In this document: positions 1 through 7,720 of the stretch, in pieces | Position numbering within the stretch: position 1 is the first letter of the stretch | Layout: each line of letters begins with the position of its first letter | From: Actinomadura bangladeshensis | GTDB taxonomy: Bacteria; Actinomycetota; Actinomycetes; Streptosporangiales; Streptosporangiaceae | Assembly (NCBI RefSeq): GCF_004348335.1 | Contig: NZ_SMJW01000068.1 | Coordinates: forward strand, 1 to 33,638 | Length of the DNA: 33,638 bases | Reading direction: 5' to 3' | Made by a program: the position numbers and the translations under genes | The notes under the pieces: generated by a model | The model's database searches: none | Seen by the model: the letters and a program-made list of their open reading frames with translations, nothing else | Told to the model about the DNA's origin: nothing

Positions 1-462
1 GGGGAGCGGGCGGTCGCGGCGGCGGGCCTCTTCCTCCAGGAGGAGGCGGAGGGCGCCGGCCCAGCTGCGGCCGCCGGAGGCGACCTCGGCGCGGAGCGCG
101 GGGTCGCGGCGGGTGGCGTGGATGGCGAACTCGGCCTCCAGCAGCGTCCAGCCGGGGTCGCCGATCGTGCGCTCGGCCCACGCCTCGAAGACGGCGAGGC
201 GGTCCTCGTCGGAGCCCTCACCGAGGAAGGCGTCCATGATGGCCTGCACCTGCTCGGCGCGGATGGCCTCGATGACCGTCCGGCACAGCTCGTCCTTCGT
301 GGCGAAGTTGGAGTAGACGGCGCCCTTGGAGAAGGACGCGGCCTCGGCGACCTTCTCCAGCGAGGTGGCGTGATACCCGTCACGCAGGAACAGCCGCCGG
401 GCCGTGGCGAGCAGCAGTTCGCGGGTGCGCGCCTGGCTCTCCGCCCTGGACAGTCGTGCCAT
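1..462 (-). CDS. TetR family regulator, 3' end outside the window
   Basis: A minus-strand frame is open from an ATG at 462 to the window edge. It begins MARLSRAESQARTRELLLAT and has a typical TetR helix-turn-helix: a Leu-rich first helix, then KVAEAASFSKGAVYSNFATK, which matches the recognition-helix pattern (KGAxYxxFxxK) of the family. Only the DNA-binding domain and the first part of the ligand-binding domain, about 154 residues, lie in the window. The gene diverges from the flavin monooxygenase at 596. Two near-identical palindromes lie between them, one 29 bp upstream of this start and one just upstream of the monooxygenase. I infer a local repressor that controls itself and the monooxygenase operon. 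The inducer cannot be deduced. Confidence 0.88.
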   Translation of the reverse strand, partial: MARLSRAESQARTRELLLATARRLFLRDGYHATSLEKVAEAASFSKGAVYSNFATKDELCRTVIEAIRAEQVQAIMDAFLGEGSDEDRLAVFEAWAERTIGDPGWTLLEAEFAIHATRRDPALRAEVASGGRSWAGALRLLLEEEARRRDRPLP

Positions 463-490
463 TCCGCCATCGTAGGGGCGCCGAAATCCG

Positions 491-505
491 GATACCGACG
501 GTATC
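491..505. promoter_or_regulatory. Probable TetR operator, copy 1
   Basis: GATACCGACGGTATC has 7-bp perfect inverted arms (GATACCG/CGGTATC) around one central base. It lies just upstream of the TetR start at 462. An almost identical palindrome lies 67 bp away at 559-571. Twin palindromes between a TetR gene and its divergent target are the usual sign of the regulator's own operators. Confidence 0.75.
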
Positions 506-558
506 GCCCTGCCGAGACGCGCGTCCAGGGCCATATTGACACCTCGTCCAACTTCTAA

Positions 559-571
559 ATACCGTCGGTAT
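559..571. promoter_or_regulatory. Probable TetR operator, copy 2
   Basis: ATACCGTCGGTAT is a palindrome with 6-bp arms sharing the ATACCG/CGGTAT core of the site at 491-505. It lies 24 bp upstream of the monooxygenase GTG start. A TTGACA hexamer at 536-541 and the AT-rich TAAATA at 556-561 could be the promoter, though their 14-nt spacing is short. Bound repressor would cover the -10 region. Confidence 0.75.
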
Positions 572-595
572 CCCAGGTGGGGGGAGGGACGCCGG

Positions 596-2080
596 GTGAA
601 GCCCGATCATGAGGTGGTCGTCGTCGGCGCCGGGTTCTCCGGGCTGTGCGTCGGCGTGCGGCTGCGGCGCAAGGGCGTGCGCGACTTCGTCATCCTGGAC
701 GCGGCGGACGGCGTCGGCGGCGTGTGGCGGCACAACACCTATCCGGGCGTCGCCGTCGACATCCCGTCCACGACCTACTGCTACTCGTTCGAGCCCAACC
801 CGTCCTGGACGCGGGCGTTCGCGCCCGGCGCCGAGGTCCGCGCCTACGCCGAGCACTGCGCCGACAAGTACCGGCTGCGGCCGCACCTGCGCCTCGGCAC
901 CGAGGTCGAGCGGGCGGTCTTCGACGAGGACGCCGACGTCTGGCGCGTCCGCACCGGCCGGGGCGAGATCACCGCGCGGTTCCTGGTGGCCGCCGTCGGG
1001 CCGCTCGACCAGCCGAAGAACCCGGACATCCCCGGCATCGAGACGTTCGCCGGGACGGTGATCCACACCGCCCGCTGGGACCACGGCCACGACCTGCGCG
1101 GCGAGCGTGTCGCGGTGATCGGCACGGGCGCGTCCGGCCTGCAGGTCATCCCGGAGATCGCGCCCCTCGCGGCGCATCTGGACGTCTACCAGCGCACGCC
1201 GATCTGGGTGTTCCCGAAGCTCGACTTCACCGTCCCGCGCGGGGTCCGCGCGCTCTTCCGGGCGGTGCCGCCGGTCCAGTCGCTCGCCCGGCTGGTCACC
1301 GCGATCGCGTCCGAGGTGATCATGGTGCTGGGCATCGTGCACTACGGCAAGGTGCCGTTCCTGGTGCGGGCGACCGAGATGCTCTGCCGCGCCCATCTGC
1401 GCCGCCAGGTGCCCGACCGCCGCCTCCGGCGCGCTCTCACGCCGCGCTACGGGTTCGGCTGCAAGCGGCCGTCGTTCTCCAACCGCTATTTCCCCACGTT
1501 CATGCGCGACGACGTCGAACTGGTCACCGACGGCATCGAACGCATCACCGCGCACGCCATCGTGACGCGGGACGGGCGCGAGCGCGACCTCGACACCCTC
1601 GTGCTGGCCACGGGATTCAAGACCCTCGAAATCGGCGCGATGCCCGCGTTCCCCGTCGTCGGACTGGACGGCGTCGAACTCGGGGCCTACTGGGACGAGC
1701 ACCGCTACCAGACCTACGAGGGCGTCGCCTCGCCGCTCGCGCCCAACTTCTGGCTCATGAACGGCCCGTACACGGTCACCGGCGCCTCCTGGTTCTCGAT
1801 CATCGAGGCGGGCAGCACGCACATCGTGCGCTGCATCGCCGAGGCGCGCCGGCGCCGGGCGGTCCGCATGGTGGTGCGGCGCCGCCCGCACGACGACTTC
1901 ACCGCCCGGATGCGCGACCGCATGAAGGGCACGATCCTCGCCCAGCCGAGCTGCGCCGGCTCCAATTCCTATTACTTCGACCGGCACGGCGACGCCCCTT
2001 ACGTCCGCCCGGAGTCCGGCTTCTCCGTGCTGCGCCGCAGCCGGACGTTCGACCTCGACGACTACGAATTCACCGGTTGA
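596..2080 (+). CDS. Flavin-containing / Baeyer-Villiger-type monooxygenase
   Basis: 494 residues. An FAD-binding Rossmann motif (VVVVGAGFSGLC) is at residues 7-18 and an NADPH-binding Rossmann motif (VIGTGASGLQ) near 174-183. Between them, residues 151-162 read FAGTVIHTARWD, an exact match to the type I Baeyer-Villiger fingerprint FxGxxxHxxxWD. Such enzymes use NADPH and O2 to insert oxygen into ketones, or sometimes to oxidise N or S atoms; the substrate is unknown. I chose the GTG at 596 because GGAGGG ends 7 nt upstream. An earlier TTG at 536 lies in the promoter region. The gene is followed 14 bp later by a small membrane protein and is probably controlled by the divergent TetR gene. Confidence is high for the family and low for the substrate. 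Confidence 0.9.
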   Translation: MKPDHEVVVVGAGFSGLCVGVRLRRKGVRDFVILDAADGVGGVWRHNTYPGVAVDIPSTTYCYSFEPNPSWTRAFAPGAEVRAYAEHCADKYRLRPHLRLGTEVERAVFDEDADVWRVRTGRGEITARFLVAAVGPLDQPKNPDIPGIETFAGTVIHTARWDHGHDLRGERVAVIGTGASGLQVIPEIAPLAAHLDVYQRTPIWVFPKLDFTVPRGVRALFRAVPPVQSLARLVTAIASEVIMVLGIVHYGKVPFLVRATEMLCRAHLRRQVPDRRLRRALTPRYGFGCKRPSFSNRYFPTFMRDDVELVTDGIERITAHAIVTRDGRERDLDTLVLATGFKTLEIGAMPAFPVVGLDGVELGAYWDEHRYQTYEGVASPLAPNFWLMNGPYTVTGASWFSIIEAGSTHIVRCIAEARRRRAVRMVVRRRPHDDFTARMRDRMKGTILAQPSCAGSNSYYFDRHGDAPYVRPESGFSVLRRSRTFDLDDYEFTG

Positions 2081-2094
2081 AAGGACATTTCCTC

Positions 2095-2355
2095 ATGGCT
2101 CTTCTCCGCACCGCGGGCATCGCACTCGCCGCCACCGGCGCGGCGCATTTCGCCGCCCCCAAGGTCTTCGAGCCCATCTCCCGGCTCGCCTTCCCGCACG
2201 ACACCGACGCCTGGATCAAGCGGAACGGCGCCACCGAACTGGCCCTCGGCGTGGCCCTGACCGTCGACAGGACCCGCAAGGCCGGCCTTGTGGGCACCGC
2301 CCTCTACACCGCCTGGCTGGCCGCCCGAACCGCCTCCAACCGCCGCCCCGCCTGA
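2095..2355 (+). CDS. Small membrane protein, monooxygenase operon
   Basis: 86 residues from an ATG preceded by AAAGGA about 8 nt upstream, and only 14 bp after the monooxygenase stop, so almost certainly co-transcribed. Residues 4-20 (LRTAGIALAATGAAHFA) form a hydrophobic helix. Two more weakly hydrophobic stretches follow (ELALGVALTV; GLVGTALYTAWLAA), separated by a polar loop containing FPHDTDAWIKRNG. The layout suggests a small DoxX-like integral membrane protein with two or three helices. I cannot name a function; the position suggests an accessory to the monooxygenase. Confidence 0.75.
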   Translation: MALLRTAGIALAATGAAHFAAPKVFEPISRLAFPHDTDAWIKRNGATELALGVALTVDRTRKAGLVGTALYTAWLAARTASNRRPA

Positions 2356-2365
2356 ACACCCCGCA

Positions 2366-2401
2366 GGTTCGGCTCGGACGGCACCCCCTCCAAGCCGAAC
2401 C
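2366..2401. terminator. Hairpin between convergent genes
   Basis: GGTTCGGCT and AGCCGAACC form a perfect 9-bp stem around an 18-nt loop, in the 72-bp gap between the convergent genes ending at 2355 and 2428. It is probably a bidirectional terminator. There is no U-tract, as is common in actinomycetes. Confidence 0.6.
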
Positions 2402-2427
2402 CGCCCCGCGGCCGGTGCCGAAGCCTT

Positions 2428-3273
2428 CTACCGGAAGGCGTCGGCGTTGCGGCGGGCCCAGTCGGTGAAGGGGCGGGGCGCGCGGCCGAGTACCCGCTCG
2501 ACGTCCGGGCTGAGTCGTAGTTCGGCGGCGTTCGGCTCGCCTAGAACGGCCAGCGTTGTCTCCACGACCGGCTCCGGCATGAACGCGGCCATCCGGGTGT
2601 GCGCCTCGGCCCGGGTCAGTTCGACGAACCGCACCGGTTCGCCGAGGGCCGCGCCGATGGCGTCGGCCTGCTGCCGGGGGGTGACGGCCGCCGGCCCGGT
2701 CAGCTCGTAGATCCGGCCGGCGTGCTCGTCCTTGCGGAGGGCCATGGCGGCGACCTCCGCGATGTCGGCCGGATCGACGACCGGTATCCCGACGTCGCCG
2801 AAGGGCGCGGCGACGGTCCGCTCGGCGCGTACCGACTCCGCCCAGGCGTAGGCGTTGGACGCGAAGCCGCCGGGACGCAGGATCGTCCAGGCCAGGCCCG
2901 ACTCCCGCACCGCGTCCTCGATGGCGCGCATGACGCCGCCGTGCGAGGGCGACTCCGGCCTGGTCACCACGCCCTGCGAGGACAGCAGCACCACCCGCCG
3001 GACCCCCGCGTCCCTCGCCACCTCCAGGACGGCCTTCGGGTCGAGGCCGTGCCCGCCCGCGCCGCCGTCGTGCAGGAACAGCGCCTCGGCGCCGTCGAGG
3101 GCGGGCCGCAGCGTCTCCGGCTCGGTCAGGTCCGCCCGCACATGGGCGGTTCCGTCCGGCAGCTCCGCAGGCGCCGACCCCCGCGATACCGCCGTCACCC
3201 GCTCCCCGGCCTCCGCCAGGGACCGCACCAGCGGCCGCCCGACGTTTCCGGTCGCACCCGTCACCGTGAACAT
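2428..3273 (-). CDS. NmrA-like atypical SDR / NAD(P)H-binding protein
   Basis: 281 residues starting MFTVTGATGNVGRPLV. The N-terminal TGATGNVG is the glycine-rich nucleotide motif of atypical short-chain dehydrogenases (NmrA / quinone reductase 2 type). LLSSQGV follows near residue 97, where extended SDRs have a Ser-rich strand, and the Tyr-x3-Lys pair of classical SDRs is absent. Such proteins act as NAD(P)H-dependent quinone reductases or redox sensors. The start has GAGGGGAG about 7 nt upstream. The gene diverges from the HxlR regulator at 3369, an arrangement common for HxlR-controlled NmrA-type reductases, so it is the likely target of that regulator. Confidence 0.88.
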   Translation of the reverse strand: MFTVTGATGNVGRPLVRSLAEAGERVTAVSRGSAPAELPDGTAHVRADLTEPETLRPALDGAEALFLHDGGAGGHGLDPKAVLEVARDAGVRRVVLLSSQGVVTRPESPSHGGVMRAIEDAVRESGLAWTILRPGGFASNAYAWAESVRAERTVAAPFGDVGIPVVDPADIAEVAAMALRKDEHAGRIYELTGPAAVTPRQQADAIGAALGEPVRFVELTRAEAHTRMAAFMPEPVVETTLAVLGEPNAAELRLSPDVERVLGRAPRPFTDWARRNADAFR

Positions 3274-3298
3274 GATCGACTCCCCTCGTCTCTTGCGA

Positions 3299-3337
3299 TG
3301 ACGGGGACGCTAACAGCCTGCGTATAGTAGGTACCTA
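3299..3337 (+). promoter_or_regulatory. HxlR promoter with palindromic operator
   Basis: TGACGG (3299-3304), an 18-nt spacer and TATAGT (3323-3328) form a reasonable sigma-70-type promoter for the regulator at 3369. The perfect 10-bp palindrome TAGGTACCTA (3328-3337) overlaps the end of the -10 and the expected start of transcription. HxlR proteins often bind GTAC-centred sites, so autorepression and control of the divergent reductase are likely. Confidence 0.55.
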
Positions 3338-3368
3338 GAAGAAAGTGACTACCTCAGAGGGGTGTGCC

Positions 3369-3758
3369 GTGGGACGAGCGGCGACCGATGTGACGTCCGA
3401 TCCCGAGCTGGCCTGCCCGGTCGCCCCGGTCGTCGACATCGTGTTCAGCCGGTGGACGACGCCCATCCTCTGGTCGCTCCAGATGTTCGGCCGCCACCGG
3501 TTCGTCGAGCTGGAGCGGCGCATCACGGGCATCACCCCGAAGGTGCTCACCCAGCGCCTGCGCCAGCTCGAGCGCGACGGCCTGATCGTCCGCACGTACC
3601 ACCCCGAGGTGCCGCCGCGCGTCGAGTACGAGATCAGCGACCTCGGCCGCAGCCTCGGCCCCCTTTTCGCCCACCTGTCCGAGTGGGCCGGCGTCAACCT
3701 GGAGCAGGTCGAGCAGGCGAGGCGGCGCTACGACGAATCCGGGGCGCCGCGCGGCTGA
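3369..3758 (+). CDS. HxlR family winged-helix regulator
   Basis: 129 residues from the GTG at 3369, which has GAGGGG 6 nt upstream; a GTG at 3345 gives an 8-residue extension with a weaker ribosome site. It contains CPVAPVVDIVFSRWTTPILW, the conserved HxlR opening with its redox-capable Cys, followed by FVELERRITGITPKVLTQRL and the wing ending VEYEISDLGRSL. HxlR regulators respond to quinones, aldehydes or electrophiles. The gene diverges from an NmrA-like reductase and ends directly against the stop of the epimerase on the other strand (3758/3759). It probably regulates the reductase. Confidence 0.9.
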   Translation: MGRAATDVTSDPELACPVAPVVDIVFSRWTTPILWSLQMFGRHRFVELERRITGITPKVLTQRLRQLERDGLIVRTYHPEVPPRVEYEISDLGRSLGPLFAHLSEWAGVNLEQVEQARRRYDESGAPRG

Positions 3759-4691
3759 TCAGGCCAGCTCCTCCTTGAAGCCCTGGCGCCAGGACGGGTA
3801 GCGCAGCTCCCAGCCGAGTTCCCGCTTGGCCTTGGCGTTGGAGAAGCCGCGGCCCTCGGTCATCATCATCACCGCCGCGTCCCCGGCGAGGGGCCGGGCC
3901 AGCCAGGCGGGGATCCGCATCGGACGCTTCGCTCCCGCGCACTCCGCCAGGTAGGGCAGCCATTCGGCGGCCGGCGCCGGCTCGTCGTCGACGATGGCGA
4001 ACACGCCCCGCGCCTGCTGCTCCACGGCCAGGACGGTCGCGGCGGCCGCGTCGTCCAGATGGATCCACGAGCAGTGCCCGGCGCCGCCGCCCACGACCGG
4101 GAACTGCCGCTTGCGGACGGGCTCGACCAGGACGTCCATGGCGCCCGGCCCGTAGAACCAGCCGTAGCGCAGCACCGCGCCGCCGGCCTTGCCGACCGCA
4201 TCCTCGACGTGCCTGATCGCCGCCATCCCCGGCTCCGCCGGCGTGCCCGTCATCGGGTCCACCGGGTCCTCCTCGGTCTTCACCCAGCCGCCCCGCCGGA
4301 TCCCGTTCCACGCGCCGTAGCTCTGCGCGACGACATGGGGGACGCCGCCGGCCTCGGCGGCGGCCAGCAGGTGGTCCGTCCCCTCGGTGCGCAGCCGGTT
4401 GGTGCCGGCGAACCACCGGTCCATGTGCTTCATGTCCGCCTTGCCGGCGTGCGCCTCCGAGATCGCCGTCATCTGGTGGACGATCACGTCCGGCCGCGCG
4501 GCCGCCACCGCGTCCCCGACCGACGCCGCGTCCAGGCCGTCCATCACGACGCCCTCCGCGCCCAGCCGCTCCAGCACACCGAGCTTGGCCGCGCTCGTCG
4601 CGGTGGCCGTCACCTGGTGGCCGCGCTCCACCAGGCGAGGCACCAGCAGCCGTCCCAGCACTCCGCTCCCGCCTGCCACGAAGACCCGCAT
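3759..4691 (-). CDS. NAD-dependent epimerase/dehydratase-type extended SDR
   Basis: 310 residues from the ATG at 4691 (MRVFVAGGSGVLGRLLVPRL), with AGGAGG about 9-10 nt upstream. The N-terminal GGSGVLG is the Rossmann glycine motif. AQSYGAW near residue 120 is at the strand where extended SDRs carry Ser and Tyr, and RYGWFYGPGA matches the sugar-epimerase-like RxxxxYGPG motif. The fold therefore points to an NAD(P)-dependent epimerase or reductase of unknown substrate. It diverges from the AhpD-like gene at 4859, and its upstream region has a perfect ECF41-type promoter on the minus strand. Together these are two of the three 'COE' families (carboxymuconolactone decarboxylase, oxidoreductase, epimerase) that ECF41 sigma factors control. 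Confidence 0.85.
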   Translation of the reverse strand: MRVFVAGGSGVLGRLLVPRLVERGHQVTATATSAAKLGVLERLGAEGVVMDGLDAASVGDAVAAARPDVIVHQMTAISEAHAGKADMKHMDRWFAGTNRLRTEGTDHLLAAAEAGGVPHVVAQSYGAWNGIRRGGWVKTEEDPVDPMTGTPAEPGMAAIRHVEDAVGKAGGAVLRYGWFYGPGAMDVLVEPVRKRQFPVVGGGAGHCSWIHLDDAAAATVLAVEQQARGVFAIVDDEPAPAAEWLPYLAECAGAKRPMRIPAWLARPLAGDAAVMMMTEGRGFSNAKAKRELGWELRYPSWRQGFKEELA

Positions 4692-4733
4692 GACCGTCAC
4701 CCTCCTGTTCAAGGTCCAGTTGTCACTACGTGC

Positions 4734-4760
4734 GACGGAACGCGCCGGCCGACTGTGACA
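4734..4760 (-). promoter_or_regulatory. ECF41-type promoter for the epimerase
   Basis: Read on the minus strand, TGTCACA (4760-4754), 16 nt, then CGTC (4737-4734). This equals the TGTCACA-N16-CGTC promoter consensus known for ECF41 sigma factors. It lies 43 bp upstream of the epimerase ATG. Confidence 0.75.
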
Positions 4761-4795
4761 TCGGCGGCCGCGAGGCACAGGTCACACCAGGGCGG

Positions 4796-4822
4796 TGTCA
4801 CAGGCCGCCGGGCCGTCCCGTC
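4796..4822 (+). promoter_or_regulatory. ECF41-type promoter for the AhpD-like gene
   Basis: TGTCACA (4796-4802), 16 nt, then CGTC (4819-4822), the mirror image of the site at 4734-4760. The AhpD-like ATG lies 36 bp downstream. Two exact matches facing opposite ways, each in front of a typical ECF41 target family, make chance unlikely. Confidence 0.78.
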
Positions 4823-4858
4823 ATGAGGGTGTAACCGTCCACGGCGAAGGAGAACACG

Positions 4859-5332
4859 ATGGAAGCGCGCCTGAACCTCTTCGCGAGCCCGGTCATGGCC
4901 AAGGTGATGAAGCACCTCGTCGCGGCCGGCCACGCGGTCCCGGACTCGACGCTGCCGCTCGCGACGCAGGAGCTGGTGCGGCTCCGCGCCAGCCAGATCA
5001 ACGGCTGCGCCTTCTGCGTCGACATGCACACCAAGGAGGCCGCGCACGCCGGGGAGACCGCCACCCGCCTCAACCTGGTCGCGACCTGGCGGGAGGCCAC
5101 GGTGTTCACCGAGGCCGAGCGCGCCGCCCTGGAGCTCGCCGAGCAGGGCACCCGCATCGCCGACGCGGCCGGCGGCGTCCCGGACGAGGTGTGGGCGAAC
5201 GCCGCCAAGCACTACGACGACGAGCAGCTCGCCGCCCTGGTCGCCGTGATCGCGATCATCAACGCCTTCAACCGCGGGAACGTCATGACCCAGCAGCCCG
5301 CCGGCGACTACCGGCCCGGCCAGTTCGCGTAG
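4859..5332 (+). CDS. Carboxymuconolactone decarboxylase / AhpD-like protein
   Basis: 157 residues from an ATG with AAGGAG 7 nt upstream. An AhpD-type core is plain: NGCAFCVDMH gives the redox pair Cys50 and Cys53 and His57, preceded by a conserved Glu helix (LATQELVRLRAS). Such proteins are alkylhydroperoxidase-like antioxidants, and proteins with the CxxC motif are usually peroxidases rather than true lactone decarboxylases. The gene stands alone under an ECF41-type promoter and diverges from the epimerase. This points to a regulon switched on in trans by an ECF41 sigma factor encoded elsewhere. Confidence 0.9.
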   Translation: MEARLNLFASPVMAKVMKHLVAAGHAVPDSTLPLATQELVRLRASQINGCAFCVDMHTKEAAHAGETATRLNLVATWREATVFTEAERAALELAEQGTRIADAAGGVPDEVWANAAKHYDDEQLAALVAVIAIINAFNRGNVMTQQPAGDYRPGQFA

Positions 5333-5341
5333 TCCCCGCCG

Positions 5342-5377
5342 CCGGGCGGGCCGTGGTCCCGAGGACGGCCCGCCCGG
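5342..5377. terminator. Bidirectional terminator hairpin
   Basis: CCGGGCGGGCCGT and ACGGCCCGCCCGG form a perfect 13-bp stem with a 10-nt loop in the 57-bp gap between convergent genes ending at 5332 and 5390. Confidence 0.8.
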
Positions 5378-5389
5378 TGCCCGGCCGAG

Positions 5390-7564
5390 TCAGACCTTGA
5401 CGCCCTCGTCGATTCCGAGCCGCGGGGGCACGGCCTTCGTCGAGCGGCCGGGGAGCCACCAGTTGGCCTTGCCGCACAGTTCCATCACCGCGGGGACGAG
5501 GATCATCCGGACGATGGTGGCGTCGATGAGGACGGCGACGGCCATGCCCAGCCCGCCCTGCTTGACCGCGATGTCCGGGCCGAGCAGGGACGTGGTGAAG
5601 ACGGCGATCATGATGGCGGCCGCGGCCGTGATGACCTTGGCGGTGCGCGCCAGCCCGCGGGCGACGGCGGCGCGGGTGTCGCCGGTCCGCTCGTACTCCT
5701 CGCGGACCCGCGAGATCAGGAAGACCTGGTAGTCCATCGACAGGCCGAACAGGACCGGGAACATCATCATCGGCACCCAGGTCGTGACCGGCATGGTGGC
5801 GGGGAAGCCGAGGGCCGTGCCGAGCCATCCCCACTGCACGACCGCGACCACCACGCCGTAGGCAGCGGCGATGGACAGCAGGTTCACGACGGCGGCCTGC
5901 AGGGCGATCGTGACCGACCGGACCAGCACGATCAGCAGCACCATGGACATCGCGATGACGGCCCCGATCATCAGCGGCAGGCGCGAGCCGAGGTCGTCGG
6001 CGGCGTCGATGGTGCCGGCGTTCGGCCCGCCGATGAGGACGTCTGCGCCGCCGGGCGCGCCGGGCAGCACGTCGTCGCGGAGCTTGTGCACCAGGTCCGC
6101 GGTCGCCTCGTCCTGGAAACCGGTCGTGGGGAAGGCCATGAAGGTGGCGGCCCGCCCGTCCGCACTGACCCGGGGCGGCGTGACCTGGGCGATGCCCTCG
6201 GTCCCGCCGACGGCGTCGACGACGGGACGCAGGTCGGCGTCCCCGGCGCCGACCTCGGCGGCGAAGATCAGCGGCGCTCCGTAGCCGGGGCCGAAGCCCT
6301 CGGCGAGGATCTCGTGCGAGATGTAGCTGCTCCTGTCGTGCGGCTGGACGCTGGCGTCCGGCTGGCTCAGCCGCATCGACAGCATCGGCACGGCCAGCAC
6401 CAGCAGGCTCGCGCCGGCGAGCACGGCGGAGACGAGCGGCCTGCGCTGCACCACGCCCGCCCAGCGCTCGGCGAGGGTGCGGCGCTCCCCGGCCGGGGCT
6501 CCGGCGGACCGGTCCCGGCGGGACGTGCGACGCGGCAGCCGCAGCGAGTTGATCCGGTGCCCGGTGAAGCCCAGGAAGGCGGGCAGCAGCGTCACCGCGG
6601 CGATCATCGTGATCAGCACCGTGATCGACGTTGCGATGGCCACCCCGGTCATCAGCCGCTGCCCCATGACGAGCAGCCCCATCAACGCGATCACGACGGT
6701 CGTGCCGGCGAACAGGACCGCGCGGCCCGCGGTGGTCACGGCTCCGACCGCGGCGCTCTCCGGGTCGGCGCCGCCGCGGAGGTCGTCCTTGTAGCGCGTC
6801 ACGATGAACAGCGCGTAGTCGATGCCGACACCGAGCCCGATCATCGCGCCGAAGATCAGCGTGAAGTCCGGCGCGGGGGCCAGGTGCCCCACCAGCTTCG
6901 TCAGCGCCAGGCCGCCCGCGATCGCCAGGAGCGCGGTCACGATCGGCAGGCCCATCGCCACCAGGGATCCGAAGGCGATGAACAGGATCACCGCCGCCGC
7001 GAGGATGCCCACGCTCTCGGCCGGGCCCTGCGGGGGCGTCTCGGCCTTCTCCGCCATGTAGCCGCCCAGCCCGAGCACGACGCCGTCACCGGAGGCGTCC
7101 TTGACCGTGTCCACCAGGGGCTTGACGTCGGCCTTCTCAACATCCGCGTCGCTCAGCGGGATGGTCGTCCGGGCGATGCGGCGGTCCTTCGTCACCAGGT
7201 TCTGATCCTGGTACGGCGACACGACGGGCCCGGTGACGGGCGAGTCGGCGAGCGCGGCGATGGTCTTTTCTATCCTCCGCCGGGCGGCGGGGTCGTCGAT
7301 TCCCTTCTCCGCCTTGATGGCGAGCGTGAGCGTGTCCCCCTGCCTTTCGGGGAAATGCTCTTCGATCAGTGCCTGGGCCTTTGCGGATCCGGAGTCTCCG
7401 CCGGAGAAGTCGTTGTCGGGTGCGGCGCCGTAGGTGAAGCCGGTGAACGCGACGGCGAGCACGCCGGCGATCCAGGCCAGGAGGACCAGGCGGCGGCGCC
7501 GGTGGCAGAACCGGGCCAGCCGCGCCAGGGCTCCGCCCGCACGGGGGGTCTCGGTCGTCTTCAT
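5390..7564 (-). CDS. MMPL family (RND superfamily) membrane transporter
   Basis: 724 residues, the usual length for an actinobacterial MMPL/YdfJ-type protein. It starts with a basic segment and a transmembrane helix (RRRLVLLAWIAGVLAVAFTGF), then a large external loop, then a five-helix block with the MMPL signature GLGVGIDYALFIVTRY. A second external loop follows, then a second helix block with the matching MDYQVFLISRVREEY. The Asp-Tyr pairs (GIDY, SMDY) are the proton-relay positions of the family. MMPL proteins export lipids, siderophores or drugs using the proton gradient; the substrate is unknown. It diverges from the two-component system at 7796 across 231 bp containing a 16-bp palindrome, so the response regulator may control it. 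Confidence 0.92.
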   Translation of the reverse strand: MKTTETPRAGGALARLARFCHRRRRLVLLAWIAGVLAVAFTGFTYGAAPDNDFSGGDSGSAKAQALIEEHFPERQGDTLTLAIKAEKGIDDPAARRRIEKTIAALADSPVTGPVVSPYQDQNLVTKDRRIARTTIPLSDADVEKADVKPLVDTVKDASGDGVVLGLGGYMAEKAETPPQGPAESVGILAAAVILFIAFGSLVAMGLPIVTALLAIAGGLALTKLVGHLAPAPDFTLIFGAMIGLGVGIDYALFIVTRYKDDLRGGADPESAAVGAVTTAGRAVLFAGTTVVIALMGLLVMGQRLMTGVAIATSITVLITMIAAVTLLPAFLGFTGHRINSLRLPRRTSRRDRSAGAPAGERRTLAERWAGVVQRRPLVSAVLAGASLLVLAVPMLSMRLSQPDASVQPHDRSSYISHEILAEGFGPGYGAPLIFAAEVGAGDADLRPVVDAVGGTEGIAQVTPPRVSADGRAATFMAFPTTGFQDEATADLVHKLRDDVLPGAPGGADVLIGGPNAGTIDAADDLGSRLPLMIGAVIAMSMVLLIVLVRSVTIALQAAVVNLLSIAAAYGVVVAVVQWGWLGTALGFPATMPVTTWVPMMMFPVLFGLSMDYQVFLISRVREEYERTGDTRAAVARGLARTAKVITAAAAIMIAVFTTSLLGPDIAVKQGGLGMAVAVLIDATIVRMILVPAVMELCGKANWWLPGRSTKAVPPRLGIDEGVKV

Positions 7565-7720
7565 TTTTTCCCGCGTCCTTCTGGGTCGGCGAAACGGGTC
7601 AGGGAATGTGGCCCGATCATTGCCGCCGGACGTGATGCGGGTCGTCCCCTGAACGCAGGCAATTCGCGCTACCGCTGATGCCGCAACCCGTTACCGCGGA
7701 AACGGCAGGTGTCGCGGAGG

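Noticed and set aside
380..1987. Long open frame on the minus strand opposite the monooxygenase gene (535 residues)
   Set aside because: It is Arg/Ala/Gly/Asp-rich with no domain, and is a mirror of the G/C-biased monooxygenase codons. The plus strand has clear FAD and NADPH motifs.
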